This document shows positions 34,732 to 42,284 of a stretch of DNA of 64,000 nucleotides, piece after piece. The stretch is from Moraxella atlantae NBRC 14588. Its GTDB lineage: Bacteria; Pseudomonadota; Gammaproteobacteria; Pseudomonadales; Moraxellaceae. The stretch covers positions 1 to 64,000 of the forward strand of contig NZ_BCUL01000003.1 of the NCBI RefSeq assembly GCF_001591265.1, in the 5' to 3' direction. The notes under the pieces were generated by a model. It saw only the letters and a list, made by a program, of their open reading frames with translations, was not told where the DNA came from and did no database searches. Position numbers and translations under genes: made by a program. The first letter of the stretch is position 1. Every line of letters starts with the position of its first letter.

Positions 34732-37392
34732 TCAGTCGGTGGGTTTTTTAAAAATCCAGCATTTAAACGTTGGTGAGCCTTCGTGGTTGCTACGTACGCT
34801 GACGTTTGAGCCGATAAATTTGTAGCGACTCGACTGTTTGAGTAGTCGCTTCATGATGGTCATGTCAGGCAGGTCTTGATAATTGACCTTGGCGGCTTTG
34901 TAAAATTGGTTGAGGTTAATAGCGACGGTGTCATCATCGACGCGACGGTGGTTGGTAAACTCGCGAATCGTGTTGAGGTACTCAAACACGCTCCAAAACC
35001 GCTCAACTTCGGGGTGGTCGGCTTGTAAGCGTGTGACGCGTGCGTGCGCCATGCCAAGCAGGGTATTTTGCGCGCTCCACGCCTGCTCTTTGGTCATCAG
35101 GCTGCCTAAAATATGCGTTTGCAAGCAGTCGATAAGGGCGGCAACTTGCGCATGATTGAGCGCGATACGGGTGTGGGTCACGCCATCGTTATGGTACGCT
35201 TGTTCGTGAAAGCGTACGCGCTCGCGGTAGGTGGCAAGGATGGCGGCTTCTTGCTTGAGCGCGTGCGCGATAAATCGGCTGGTAAATTCTAGCGGCAGGC
35301 GGTCAAGGTTATCGACGATTTGTTTTGTCTGTAGAGTCTGCCCATCTCGAGTAAGCTTGACGTGAATGATACGTGTTAGCATGGCTTCCGAGGCAGTGAT
35401 TTCCTCGTTTTGGCTAATCATGATGGCAGCACGAAAAGGCGGTGAGTACGTGTCGTTGCCATTGTTTTTGACACCGCGTGAGCGAATAGGCCGTCCGTTG
35501 TAAGCGTCCTTGAGGCTATCCCATTCAAAAGTTTTGGCAAAGCGGCTTTTGCCTTCGTCGTCGTTGCGATCGCCCTCGATGAGGGCGATAGGCATGTTGG
35601 CAACTTGGGCAAAGTTTCGGTACACGGCGACGTTGGTGGATTTGGTCGGGTCGAATCCTTCGTAGTCTTCCCTGCCCGACAGTTTCCACATAAATTCTAG
35701 TAACCGCGATTTACCTGCACCTGCTTGACCAACAAGCTCAAAAAATGGGTAGCTGCGGTCAATTCCGCGGATTTGCTCGGCAAAGTAGCTGCCCAGCCAC
35801 CATGCCAAGACGATTGTACCGTAGTCGCCGCGTACATGATGAAAGTCTTGCCACCAACGAAAGTCGGGCGCGTCTTTGGTGTTGATGCTCAAGACAGGGT
35901 CGCTGACTAGCGATTTGATTTCTAGCCGCCCGATTTTGAAGTAGTCTTGTGCGTTTTTGTGCGCGACTTTGCCTTGGCTAAATGCAACGTCATTAAAGAT
36001 GTAAGCGTTGTGCTCTTTAGCATAGCCGATGAAGTCTGTGGTTTTGACTTCTTTTAAGCCCTCCATTTGGTGTTTTGCTATTAAATCTAGCTGCATGGCT
36101 GAGCCCGTCCACAATACGCCTGCGAAAACTGACAATAGGCGCGGTTTGAGTTTGCTGGGGCTAGATAGCTGATCGCCTGTAATCGTGGTTTGCTTTTCGC
36201 CTTTCGGAGTTGTGATACGTGTGAAGTACCACGATTCGTCTGTGATGTCGTTGCGCTGGAAGTATAATGCTTCTAGCTTAGCGTTGAGTATTTCGTGGGT
36301 GGTTGAGCTGCGGCGGACAAAGTCGGGCATTTGCTGCTCAACGTCGGCGTCCATCGCCTCCTCTAGCATTTCACTGACTTCGTGGCGTTTGACGCCGATT
36401 AGTTCGCCCAGTTGTTTGACGTCTAGCTCAAACCAGTAGGTTCGGTTGGCGTGCTCAAAGTAAAACTGTGTTAGCTTGGTGTGCATGTAGCGGATGACTG
36501 CTGCATCAGTCGCGCTGGCGGCTGTAAGCAGGTCGCCATAGTATCGGTAGGTCTTGAGGTGCTCGGCCGTGAGCTGTTTGAGCTCATGTAGGTCGTTCCA
36601 ATCTAGTTTGCGGTGTTTGTCGTGTGGCGGTTGAGCGGCAACACTAGTAAACCCCAGCTTACGTGCGGCTTCGATGGCTTTTTTGGTTTCGCGCTGACCT
36701 GCTGAGTCATTGTCATACGCCCAAACCAGCGTTGGTAACGTGTGGCGGTGGCTGTCATAAAGTCGTTTTAGCTCTTGTAGAGAGATCTCTGGGAAGTTAG
36801 TGCAGCTGATGGGGCTTGCGGTGGCAAGCCCATGTTCGGCTAGGGCACAAGCATCAAAAATGCCTTCTGCGATCCAAATTTCTTTGGGTAAAATTGGGTT
36901 GGCAGGATGCCACCACCAATAGCCTTTGACGCTGTAGCCGTATTTAATGTTGGCTTTGGCGTGAAAGCGGTCGGCTTGGTCGATAAAACGCTCCCACCAG
37001 CCGCCGTTTGGCAAGCCAAAGCGGACTGTGGCTGTGCCGATGTTTTGCTTGCTGTCAAAGTATTGCTCTTGCGCGTAGCTGCCTTTGATTCTGCTGATAT
37101 CTAAGCCGCGCCCTTCGGCAAGGTAGGCATCGGCGGCGGCGTTAGGATTTTTTGGGGTGCGCTGGTAGGTTTTTGACCAGTCTTTAAACAGGTCTTCAAA
37201 CAATTCTTTGACATGGACTTCTAGGCCGCATTTGTTGAGTCGTCCACATTTGACCACGCGCGGTTTGTGCGCGTGGGTGTAGAGGGATTTTTTGTTGCAG
37301 TCGGGGCAGACGCCTTCGCGTAGCCATTCCCCGACTTGTTTAAAACCGTAGTCACGTTTCAGGCGTGACACGATTTCGTCATTTCTGTTCAT
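34732..37392 (-). CDS. phage primase-helicase
   Basis: An 886-residue replication protein. Residues about 28-56 carry a zinc ribbon (CPDC and a later CGRLNKC), residues about 165-240 a TOPRIM domain (EIWIAEGIFDACALAEHGL, VWAYDNDSAGQRETKKA), and the second half a helicase core with Walker A GQAGAGKS near residue 560 and an acidic Walker B-like ALIEGDRNDD. It is the P2-like analogue of combined primase/helicase proteins (P4 alpha-type architecture) that starts phage DNA replication. Confidence 0.88.
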   Translation of the reverse strand: MNRNDEIVSRLKRDYGFKQVGEWLREGVCPDCNKKSLYTHAHKPRVVKCGRLNKCGLEVHVKELFEDLFKDWSKTYQRTPKNPNAAADAYLAEGRGLDISRIKGSYAQEQYFDSKQNIGTATVRFGLPNGGWWERFIDQADRFHAKANIKYGYSVKGYWWWHPANPILPKEIWIAEGIFDACALAEHGLATASPISCTNFPEISLQELKRLYDSHRHTLPTLVWAYDNDSAGQRETKKAIEAARKLGFTSVAAQPPHDKHRKLDWNDLHELKQLTAEHLKTYRYYGDLLTAASATDAAVIRYMHTKLTQFYFEHANRTYWFELDVKQLGELIGVKRHEVSEMLEEAMDADVEQQMPDFVRRSSTTHEILNAKLEALYFQRNDITDESWYFTRITTPKGEKQTTITGDQLSSPSKLKPRLLSVFAGVLWTGSAMQLDLIAKHQMEGLKEVKTTDFIGYAKEHNAYIFNDVAFSQGKVAHKNAQDYFKIGRLEIKSLVSDPVLSINTKDAPDFRWWQDFHHVRGDYGTIVLAWWLGSYFAEQIRGIDRSYPFFELVGQAGAGKSRLLEFMWKLSGREDYEGFDPTKSTNVAVYRNFAQVANMPIALIEGDRNDDEGKSRFAKTFEWDSLKDAYNGRPIRSRGVKNNGNDTYSPPFRAAIMISQNEEITASEAMLTRIIHVKLTRDGQTLQTKQIVDNLDRLPLEFTSRFIAHALKQEAAILATYRERVRFHEQAYHNDGVTHTRIALNHAQVAALIDCLQTHILGSLMTKEQAWSAQNTLLGMAHARVTRLQADHPEVERFWSVFEYLNTIREFTNHRRVDDDTVAINLNQFYKAAKVNYQDLPDMTIMKRLLKQSSRYKFIGSNVSVRSNHEGSPTFKCWIFKKPTD

Positions 37393-37419
37393 CGTGTTTA
37401 TCTCTTACGTAAAAAAAAA

Positions 37420-37668
37420 TTAAGCAATACAGGTGTGCATGTCACTTGCGTAACGCAAGCCAGTGATTGCATAAAACGTTTGTTTGCACTCAAAAATCTC
37501 GCCATCGATCGTGTCGATTTGGCGGTCAATCCGTGCTCGGCGGTAATCGCTTGCACGATAGCGTGCTAGTTTGAGTTCATTGAGCTCACGATTTTTGCCG
37601 CTGATAAAATGAATCATTGCTGCAGATACGTGACAAATTTGTTCGGGAGTTAGTGATGTTGTGAGCAT
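37420..37668 (-). CDS. hypothetical early phage protein (82 aa)
   Basis: An 82-residue helical protein, rich in Arg and Lys around the centre (RYRASDYRRARIDRQIDTIDGEIFECKQ). No family recognised. Overlaps the Ogr-like gene by 19 bases and precedes the primase-helicase gene in the early operon. Confidence 0.65.
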   Translation of the reverse strand: MLTTSLTPEQICHVSAAMIHFISGKNRELNELKLARYRASDYRRARIDRQIDTIDGEIFECKQTFYAITGLRYASDMHTCIA

Positions 37669-37901
37669 CGTGCTTTCCTTTTATGCCGAGTCAGTTGTGC
37701 CGCAATTTCAGGTTTTGGCGCAAGGCTCGGGTGTATTTGACTAACGATTTCAACATTGATGTTTGCCACGAACATACAGTCTGGGTTAGTACATGTGCCG
37801 ACTATTTTTTTGAGTAACGACGTCATCTGCCGATGACTGTGCGTGCGCATTTTGCTATGACAGTGGGGGCATGTGATGTAGGCAGATGTTGTTCGTGGCA
37901 T
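37650..37901 (-). CDS. ogr: Ogr/Delta-like zinc-finger late activator
   Basis: An 83-residue protein with CPHCHSKMRTHSHRQ and, 22 residues on, CTNPDCMF, the four-cysteine finger of the P2 Ogr/P4 Delta family that activates late promoters by contacting RNA polymerase alpha. In P2, ogr sits after gene D; here it is in the early operon. It is the best candidate to switch on the late structural genes at 44-64 kb. Confidence 0.82.
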   Translation of the reverse strand: MPRTTSAYITCPHCHSKMRTHSHRQMTSLLKKIVGTCTNPDCMFVANINVEIVSQIHPSLAPKPEIAAQLTRHKRKARCSQHH

Positions 37902-37918
37902 AGTTTTATAAAAAAAAA

Positions 37919-38176
37919 TTACATTTTGGTTAGCACGGTAAAAAAGCCGCTTGGCAGCTGGTATTTTACGGTTTGGGTTTTTGTTTGTGCTGGTCTATGC
38001 TTGCGGCTATCGACAATGATTGCTTGTGCTTGCTCGATCAGCATCGTGCGCGCGGCGGTCGACTTCTGATCAAGATCGCGTAGACGCATGGCTTCTAAAA
38101 ATGTGTCGAGCTCGTGTTGGTTGAGATAGACGTGCAAACGATTATCACGAACTTTGTCCCAGTTTTTGTATGTCAT
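37919..38176 (-). CDS. small phage DNA-binding-like protein (85 aa)
   Basis: An 85-residue basic protein starting MTYKNWDKVRDNRLHVYLNQHELDTFLEAMRL; the strand followed by two helices (RLHVYLNQ, ELDTFLEAMRL) fits a ribbon-helix-helix protein. The ATG at 38176 has AGGAGG 7 bases upstream. It overlaps the end of the upstream Arc-like gene by 4 bases, suggesting a paired module. Confidence 0.65.
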   Translation of the reverse strand: MTYKNWDKVRDNRLHVYLNQHELDTFLEAMRLRDLDQKSTAARTMLIEQAQAIIVDSRKHRPAQTKTQTVKYQLPSGFFTVLTKM

Positions 38177-38376
38177 TTGACCACCTCCTGCTGCCATGCG
38201 TTTAGTGCGGCGGCAAGTGAGTCATCAAGTTCTGTTTTGTAAGCTGCGTCGTGCTGTTGATGCTCGACAAGAATTGTCGTTACGACTGCTTGCAGCGATG
38301 TTTGTTGCTGCACTGCTTTGTGCTTCAGATAAGTGTGCATTTGTTCAGGAATGCGCACCGCTAGTGTCTTTGTCAT
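38173..38376 (-). CDS. Arc-type ribbon-helix-helix protein
   Basis: A 67-residue protein: TKTLAVRIPEQMHTYLKHKAVQQQTSLQAVVTTILVEH is a typical ribbon-helix-helix layout, with a short C-terminal helix. First gene of the leftward early operon, directly across the operator region from the CI-like repressor, so a Cro-like or early regulator role is likely. Confidence 0.75.
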   Translation of the reverse strand: MTKTLAVRIPEQMHTYLKHKAVQQQTSLQAVVTTILVEHQQHDAAYKTELDDSLAAALNAWQQEVVK

Positions 38377-38411
38377 CGTGTTGTCCTGTTTTTACTGCAG
38401 GGGGTTTATGT

Positions 38412-38477
38412 TTGTGTTAAATTGCATGATTAACTGTTAATAACCTAACAATTTAACAAGCTAGCAATTTAACAAGG
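38412..38477. promoter_or_regulatory. prophage immunity operators (repeated CAATTTAACAA sites)
   Basis: Two direct copies of a site TA(A/G)CAATTTAACAA at 38446-38459 and 38462-38475 (16-base spacing) and one inverted copy near 38414-38426 (TGTTAAATTGCA) lie between the repressor gene and the leftward early operon. A fourth copy is at 40458-40471. These are the probable CI/Cro operators. Confidence 0.7.
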
Positions 38478-38525
38478 CTATTTTGACTTAAACAAAAGTT
38501 TAAGTCAAGGGGATAGGTTTAAAAA

Positions 38526-38852
38526 ATGTTTAATTTAGGACTTGGTGATCGTTTGGTAGCTGAACGTCGGCGGCTGGGGCTGCATCAAACGCAGGTCAGT
38601 GAGCAGTTGGGTGTGAGTGTGGTCACGCTGTCCAACTATGAAAACGGCAAGCGCGTCCCCGACGTTGCTATGCTTGCGGCAATGGCGCAAATCGGCTATG
38701 ACGTGCGTTATTTGCTCTGGGCAGCGCGTAGTGATGGGCAAGATGGTAGCTTGAGTGATGGCGAGGTACGGTGGCTTGGTCTTTATCAAGCACTGTCTGA
38801 TGATGATCGCGAGCGTGTGCAGACGATGGTAGAGGCATTGGTGTCGCGATAA
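38526..38852 (+). CDS. CI-like prophage repressor (HTH XRE)
   Basis: A 108-residue protein with an N-terminal XRE helix-turn-helix (LVAERRRLGLHQTQVSEQLGVSVVTLSNYENGKRVPD) and a short C-terminal helical dimerisation region. No peptidase domain, as in P2 C-type repressors. It is the only rightward gene here, facing the early operon across the CAATTTAACAA operators, and should maintain lysogeny. Confidence 0.88.
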   Translation: MFNLGLGDRLVAERRRLGLHQTQVSEQLGVSVVTLSNYENGKRVPDVAMLAAMAQIGYDVRYLLWAARSDGQDGSLSDGEVRWLGLYQALSDDDRERVQTMVEALVSR

Positions 38853-38911
38853 ATAAAAAACCCCTGCACGTGGCAAGGGCTTGGGTATTGATGTGACGGG
38901 CTGATTGGTCG

Positions 38912-39142
38912 TTACTTGACTGGTCGGTCATACGGATCGATGTAGTCAGACTCAAGTACCGCCATCTCATCGAGCTCGGCGTATGCCCATGCGGTGATGC
39001 GAGCAATGTCGGCAAAGATTTGTTCTAAGCTAGTTGTCTCTAGTTTGACCATCGTGCCGTTTGCCGCCAGTGCGCTCAACGCGCATGTATAGCTGTGGAT
39101 GCGCTGGAGTTCATTTTTTAGATGTTGATTGTTTGTTGTCAT
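38912..39142 (-). CDS. hypothetical phage protein (76 aa)
   Basis: A 76-residue acidic helical protein starting MTTNNQHLKNELQRIHSY. The ATG at 39142 follows AGGGA. It overlaps the upstream gene by 32 bases and is the last gene of the second leftward operon (40175-38912). Family unknown. Confidence 0.65.
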   Translation of the reverse strand: MTTNNQHLKNELQRIHSYTCALSALAANGTMVKLETTSLEQIFADIARITAWAYAELDEMAVLESDYIDPYDRPVK

Positions 39143-39443
39143 GATTAAATCCCTGATTAATAAAATCGCTGATGGCGTGCCATGTTTGCCACGCCGCGGT
39201 GATGTCAGCACTGCCCCACAGTTGGTAGCCAAGTAGTACGGCTTGGGCAGCGGCTAGGCTCAGGGCGAAATCCTCTTTTTTGGGGTGGTAGACATAGTCT
39301 ATCCCCTGTCGCAGTTTGCTGTCGTGTAGTTCGTTGTACAAGATGCTCGGCAGGATTTTACTATACGCAGCTAGGTCAGTCATGTAAATAACAATGCGGC
39401 GTTTGCCTGCTAGCTGAGCGCGGCTAATCGGGAGCTTATCCAC
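39111..39443 (-). CDS. hypothetical phage protein (110 aa), GTG start
   Basis: A 110-residue protein beginning at a GTG (39443) with GGAG 7 bases upstream, so the GTG is well supported. It contains RRIVIYMTDLAAYSKILPSILYN and is mostly alpha/beta. It overlaps the preceding gene by 8 bases. No family recognised. Confidence 0.7.
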   Translation of the reverse strand: MDKLPISRAQLAGKRRIVIYMTDLAAYSKILPSILYNELHDSKLRQGIDYVYHPKKEDFALSLAAAQAVLLGYQLWGSADITAAWQTWHAISDFINQGFNHDNKQSTSKK

Positions 39444-39639
39444 GGCTGAGCTCCTTTTGGTAATTGGTATAGATATCGTCTATTTGATAGCCGTCTATTG
39501 CGCTAAATTGACACATGCAGTGCAAAAATCCGTGCATCCGTTGGCTGCGTTCGGCATTATTCAGGTCGCTGCGTTCGGCGAGTTTGGCTTTGTACTGCTC
39601 TATTAGTTGGTTGGCTTGTAGTGTTGTGATGTAGTTCAT
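39436..39639 (-). CDS. hypothetical phage protein (67 aa)
   Basis: A 67-residue helical protein (MNYITTLQANQLIEQYKAKLAERSD). AGGAG lies 7 bases upstream and the start overlaps the end of the 179-residue gene by 4 bases, pointing to coupled translation. Function unknown. Confidence 0.65.
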   Translation of the reverse strand: MNYITTLQANQLIEQYKAKLAERSDLNNAERSQRMHGFLHCMCQFSAIDGYQIDDIYTNYQKELSRG

Positions 39640-40175
39640 GCCGCTGCTCCTGTTGATTGTGATTGTATTTGTTTTAGCTCGGCTTGGATGGTGGGTTGGT
39701 TTAGATTGATAAGCGCGCGTGCGGCAATGCGGTAGGCAGGGCGTGGTTCACCGTTGCCGTCGATGTCGATTGACCATTCGGATTCGATGGCGACGCGTGT
39801 GCCGCCAAATGCAATCATGAGCGCGTCAAATTCGGCGGTGGTGATGTCTGCTAAGGGCAGGATTAAATCCTCTAGCAGCCCTGTCACGCGCTCGTGGGTT
39901 AGGTACAGTGTGGGTGAATTGGGGTTAAGTTGGCTGGGGCGATCGCTGAGAAACGCTAATCCTACGTCCTGTGCTAGGGTATTAATGACGCGCCAAAAGG
40001 TGGCTTGGCGTGTTTTTGTGGGAGGGGTCAGCGGTGCTGTGGGCGCGGTGAGGCGTGCCAAGATGTCTTTGGGTACGCGCGGCGCGGTTGTCGTCGGTGC
40101 TGTGGTTGGTTTGGGTCGGCGTGTGAGCCATGCGCGTGCGCGGCGATTGAATGTGGATAGTGCAAAAGCGGTCAT
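39636..40175 (-). CDS. hypothetical phage protein under antisense-RNA-like control
   Basis: A 179-residue protein. Residues 1-55 are basic then Thr/Pro/Ala-rich (RPKPTTAPTTTAPRVPKD); the rest is mixed and includes LADITTAEFDALMIAFGGTRVAIESEW. Ribosome binding site AGGAGG 6 bases upstream. It is the first gene of the operon behind the structured leader at 40176-40298, by position comparable to antirepressor-type genes controlled by C4 RNA, but I see no antirepressor domain. Confidence 0.65.
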   Translation of the reverse strand: MTAFALSTFNRRARAWLTRRPKPTTAPTTTAPRVPKDILARLTAPTAPLTPPTKTRQATFWRVINTLAQDVGLAFLSDRPSQLNPNSPTLYLTHERVTGLLEDLILPLADITTAEFDALMIAFGGTRVAIESEWSIDIDGNGEPRPAYRIAARALINLNQPTIQAELKQIQSQSTGAAA

Positions 40176-40310
40176 GATGACCTCCTGTACTTTGATTTTC
40201 GAAATTTACCCGTTTGGGGTGTCAAGAGGTTCGAAAGCCGAGTACAGTCGGCTGGGATTATTTCCCCGAAGGGTGTTGTATTCTCCGCCCTCTCGACGCA
40301 GGGTATTATA
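40176..40310 (-). promoter_or_regulatory. promoter and structured leader of the 40175 operon
   Basis: A TATAAT box (40305-40310) starts a leader of about 120 bases. The leader contains a hairpin AGCCGA-CTGTAC-TCGGCT (40236-40253 reversed), then TTCGAACCTCTT (40224-40235), both complementary to the small RNA predicted at 40341-40405. GTACAG also occurs directly next to the AGGAGG ribosome binding site, so it can pair with the hairpin loop. Confidence 0.6.
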
Positions 40311-40340
40311 CCGCTTTTTGCTAGGCAAAAAAACAGGCAC

Positions 40341-40405
40341 AAAAAAGCCGCAAGTCTGTCGGGTGCGGGTTTCCGCTGTACTTTAAAGGTTTCGACACCT
40401 CTTAA
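40341..40405 (-). ncRNA. candidate C4-like antisense small RNA
   Basis: On the minus strand TTGCAA (40434-40439), a 17-base spacer and TACCAT (40411-40416) predict a start near 40405; CCGCA/TGCGG followed by six T (40341-40346) predicts the end, giving about 65 nt. The RNA carries AAGAGGTGTCGAA (near its 5' end) and then AGTACAG, complementary in antiparallel order to TTCGAACCTCTT and CTGTACT in the downstream leader. This is the arrangement of the P1/P7 C4 antisense RNA. Confidence 0.55.
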
Positions 40406-40433
40406 GATTCATGGTAAAAGAAATTTTTGTGTT

Positions 40434-40480
40434 TTGCAAGCGGTTTTGTTATATTGTTAGCAATTTAACAAATTAACATT
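40434..40480 (+). promoter_or_regulatory. CI-type operator copy upstream of the 40512 gene
   Basis: TAGCAATTTAACAA (40458-40471), followed by AAATTAAC, matches the operators at 38446-38475. It lies between the antisense RNA promoter and the rightward gene at 40512, so both may be under repressor control. Confidence 0.6.
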
Positions 40481-40511
40481 TTAATAGGTTGTATCTTTTG
40501 AGGATTGCGTC

Positions 40512-41306
40512 ATGTTGCTGCTGGGCATGTTGGTGTGGGTGCTGGTTATCCCTGCGTTAGCAATTATGGCTTTTGCTGCGCCTGCGCGGTTAAATATACG
40601 CTCGCCTAAAAACCCAACGGGACGGTTTGCGCGTAAGCCCGTGCTATGGGGATTGGCGATTGCATGGCTGCTGCTGCCTGTGTTGCTGGTGCAGCTTGAC
40701 CTTGTGGCGCGTGAGTCGATAAACCAGCCGACGGCTCACCTTGCGGCAACTGCCAATCCTGCACCAGCACCAGCACCAGCTGTTACTACGTCGCCTACTA
40801 CCGCAATGCCGCCTGTGTCCCCTGCTGAGCCTGTCCCTACACGCGTGACTGAGAAAGATTTTGGCGTCACGGCGGATGAGTTTGGGCAACGTATCGCGCA
40901 AAAAACGGCTGAGCTTACGGGTGAGAATGTGCGTTGGCATAAGGGCGATTTTGCCCCCAATGCGGCAGGAAATGTGCACACAGCGGCGTTGCAAGAGAAC
41001 GTGCTCATGAATGTAGCGATGACCGATGATGATAAGGTTAAAAGCGTGTCTTGCGTCTATACGGGTGATAAGCAACAGGATGATACTGCTGAGCAGATGT
41101 TGGTGTTGTCGGGGTTGGTGGCGCGTTCGTTAAATCCTACGCTGTCTAATGATGCAGCGGTGCAGCCGCTGATGGATATTACCAAATCGGCATTTGCTGA
41201 GTATCAGCAAGGCGGAAAAGCTATCGAGCGTTCAACCACGGCTGGGCAAGTGCGCTATACCGTGCGCATGGGTACTGGGTTATCTTTTATATTTACGCCA
41301 GTGTAA
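40512..41306 (+). CDS. membrane protein with Pro/Ala linker (264 aa)
   Basis: Two membrane segments (residues about 3-25 and 45-63) are followed by an Ala/Pro/Thr-rich linker (about 75-110) and a soluble domain of about 150 residues with FGVTADEFGQRIAQKTAELTG. Probably inner-membrane with the soluble part in the periplasm or cytoplasm. No family recognised. Followed 9 bases later by the excalibur gene. A rightward moron-like unit in a region of leftward genes. Confidence 0.75.
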   Translation: MLLLGMLVWVLVIPALAIMAFAAPARLNIRSPKNPTGRFARKPVLWGLAIAWLLLPVLLVQLDLVARESINQPTAHLAATANPAPAPAPAVTTSPTTAMPPVSPAEPVPTRVTEKDFGVTADEFGQRIAQKTAELTGENVRWHKGDFAPNAAGNVHTAALQENVLMNVAMTDDDKVKSVSCVYTGDKQQDDTAEQMLVLSGLVARSLNPTLSNDAAVQPLMDITKSAFAEYQQGGKAIERSTTAGQVRYTVRMGTGLSFIFTPV

Positions 41307-41315
41307 GGATAAATA

Positions 41316-41582
41316 ATGCGGATTTTGGTAGCAGTGTTGATGATGGGTTTAACAGCTGGGGCGCAAGCACGGGTGAAATGCAGCCAATTTGCAACGCAAG
41401 CTGAGGCACAAGCGTATATGCAAAAGCACGGGGCGCGGTACCTTGACCGCGACCATGATGGTATTGCTTGTGAGCATTTGACTGGGGGTAAGCAAAAAGC
41501 GGCAAAGCTATCTAAGCGGCGCGCGTCAAAGACCGTTCAGCCCAGCGTCGTGCGCACGGTAAATAATCCTATGGGGCGTTGA
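41316..41582 (+). CDS. excalibur-domain exported protein
   Basis: An 88-residue protein with a signal peptide (MRILVAVLMMGLTAGAQA) and an excalibur calcium-binding motif, KCSQFATQAEAQAYMQ then YLDRDHDGIACEHL, where DRDHDGIACE is the extracellular EF-hand-like loop with the conserved Cys pair. The tail is basic. Such proteins are common prophage cargo in this family; function of this one unknown. Confidence 0.88.
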   Translation: MRILVAVLMMGLTAGAQARVKCSQFATQAEAQAYMQKHGARYLDRDHDGIACEHLTGGKQKAAKLSKRRASKTVQPSVVRTVNNPMGR

Positions 41583-41638
41583 TTTTGCTGTCAGCGTTGC
41601 GCGGCAGTAGCGTGTATGCCTCATTGCTTGCTTGGTTG

Positions 41639-41668
41639 TCCCCCACAAAATTGTGGGGGATTTTTTTT
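41639..41668 (+). terminator. intrinsic terminator after the excalibur gene
   Basis: TCCCCCACAA and TTGTGGGGGA form a near-loopless hairpin followed by eight T. Confidence 0.88.
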
Positions 41669-41687
41669 GCAAATATTTTGCATTTTG

Positions 41688-41785
41688 ATGCTTGCTTTAT
41701 GTCTTTTAAAGTCATATAATAAACACATCAAGCATGATGCTTGGTACTTGTAAGTTTAATTTTATCAACGCCCATCGGGCAGGAG
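41688..41785 (+). promoter_or_regulatory. repeat copy A: promoter, operator and leader
   Basis: TTGCTT, a 17-base spacer and TATAAT (41715-41720) are followed at once by the near-perfect palindrome CAAGCATGATGCTTG (41729-41743), placed at the transcription start, and by a leader with GCCCATCGGGC and CAGGAG. The same roughly 100-base block recurs at 43801-43902. Confidence 0.8.
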
Positions 41786-41792
41786 TATCAAC

Positions 41793-42275
41793 ATGTTAAA
41801 TACCCAATCTATCAACACTGCTATCACTACCCTTGGTTTTGAGCTTGAATTATCTGACAAAGCCACTCGCATAAACGCCATCAACCCCCATGCTGTCCAA
41901 AACTGGGTCGATGACATCAAAGATGAATTTAAAGACGCTCTTTTGTCAAACCAAAACGCCCAGCAAGCCATCGCTGACATCGAAACATTGCTTGCCGAAC
42001 AGCAAACGCTAACAGTCGGCGTATCATCTGCCGAACTCAAACAAGTCTATGAAATGCTAAAAAACCGTCAGTTGCACCCAGCGGGCGAATTTGATAACGC
42101 AGGTCGTTTTTATCTTGAAGATTATGAGCTGGTTGACGTACGCGCCCCAAGCGCAAAATACCCATTTAGTCAAATGAACGCTGGTCGCACCAGCAAGTTT
42201 GTCAAAGCAATGGCTGAAAAATACAAAGTCCAGACGCTTGATCAGCTTATTTCATTGTTTCGCAAAGCTAAATAA
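41793..42275 (+). CDS. hypothetical protein of the 2.1-kb recombinase module (160 aa)
   Basis: A 160-residue protein, acidic and helical in the first 90 residues (TRINAINPHAVQNWVDDIKDEF), with a more structured C-terminal part (GRFYLEDYELVDVRAPSAKYPF, then TSKFVKAMAEKYKVQTL). No family recognised. It follows repeat copy A and precedes the recombinase gene by 9 bases, so they are co-transcribed. Confidence 0.75.
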   Translation: MLNTQSINTAITTLGFELELSDKATRINAINPHAVQNWVDDIKDEFKDALLSNQNAQQAIADIETLLAEQQTLTVGVSSAELKQVYEMLKNRQLHPAGEFDNAGRFYLEDYELVDVRAPSAKYPFSQMNAGRTSKFVKAMAEKYKVQTLDQLISLFRKAK

Positions 42276-42284
42276 GGTGCGGCT

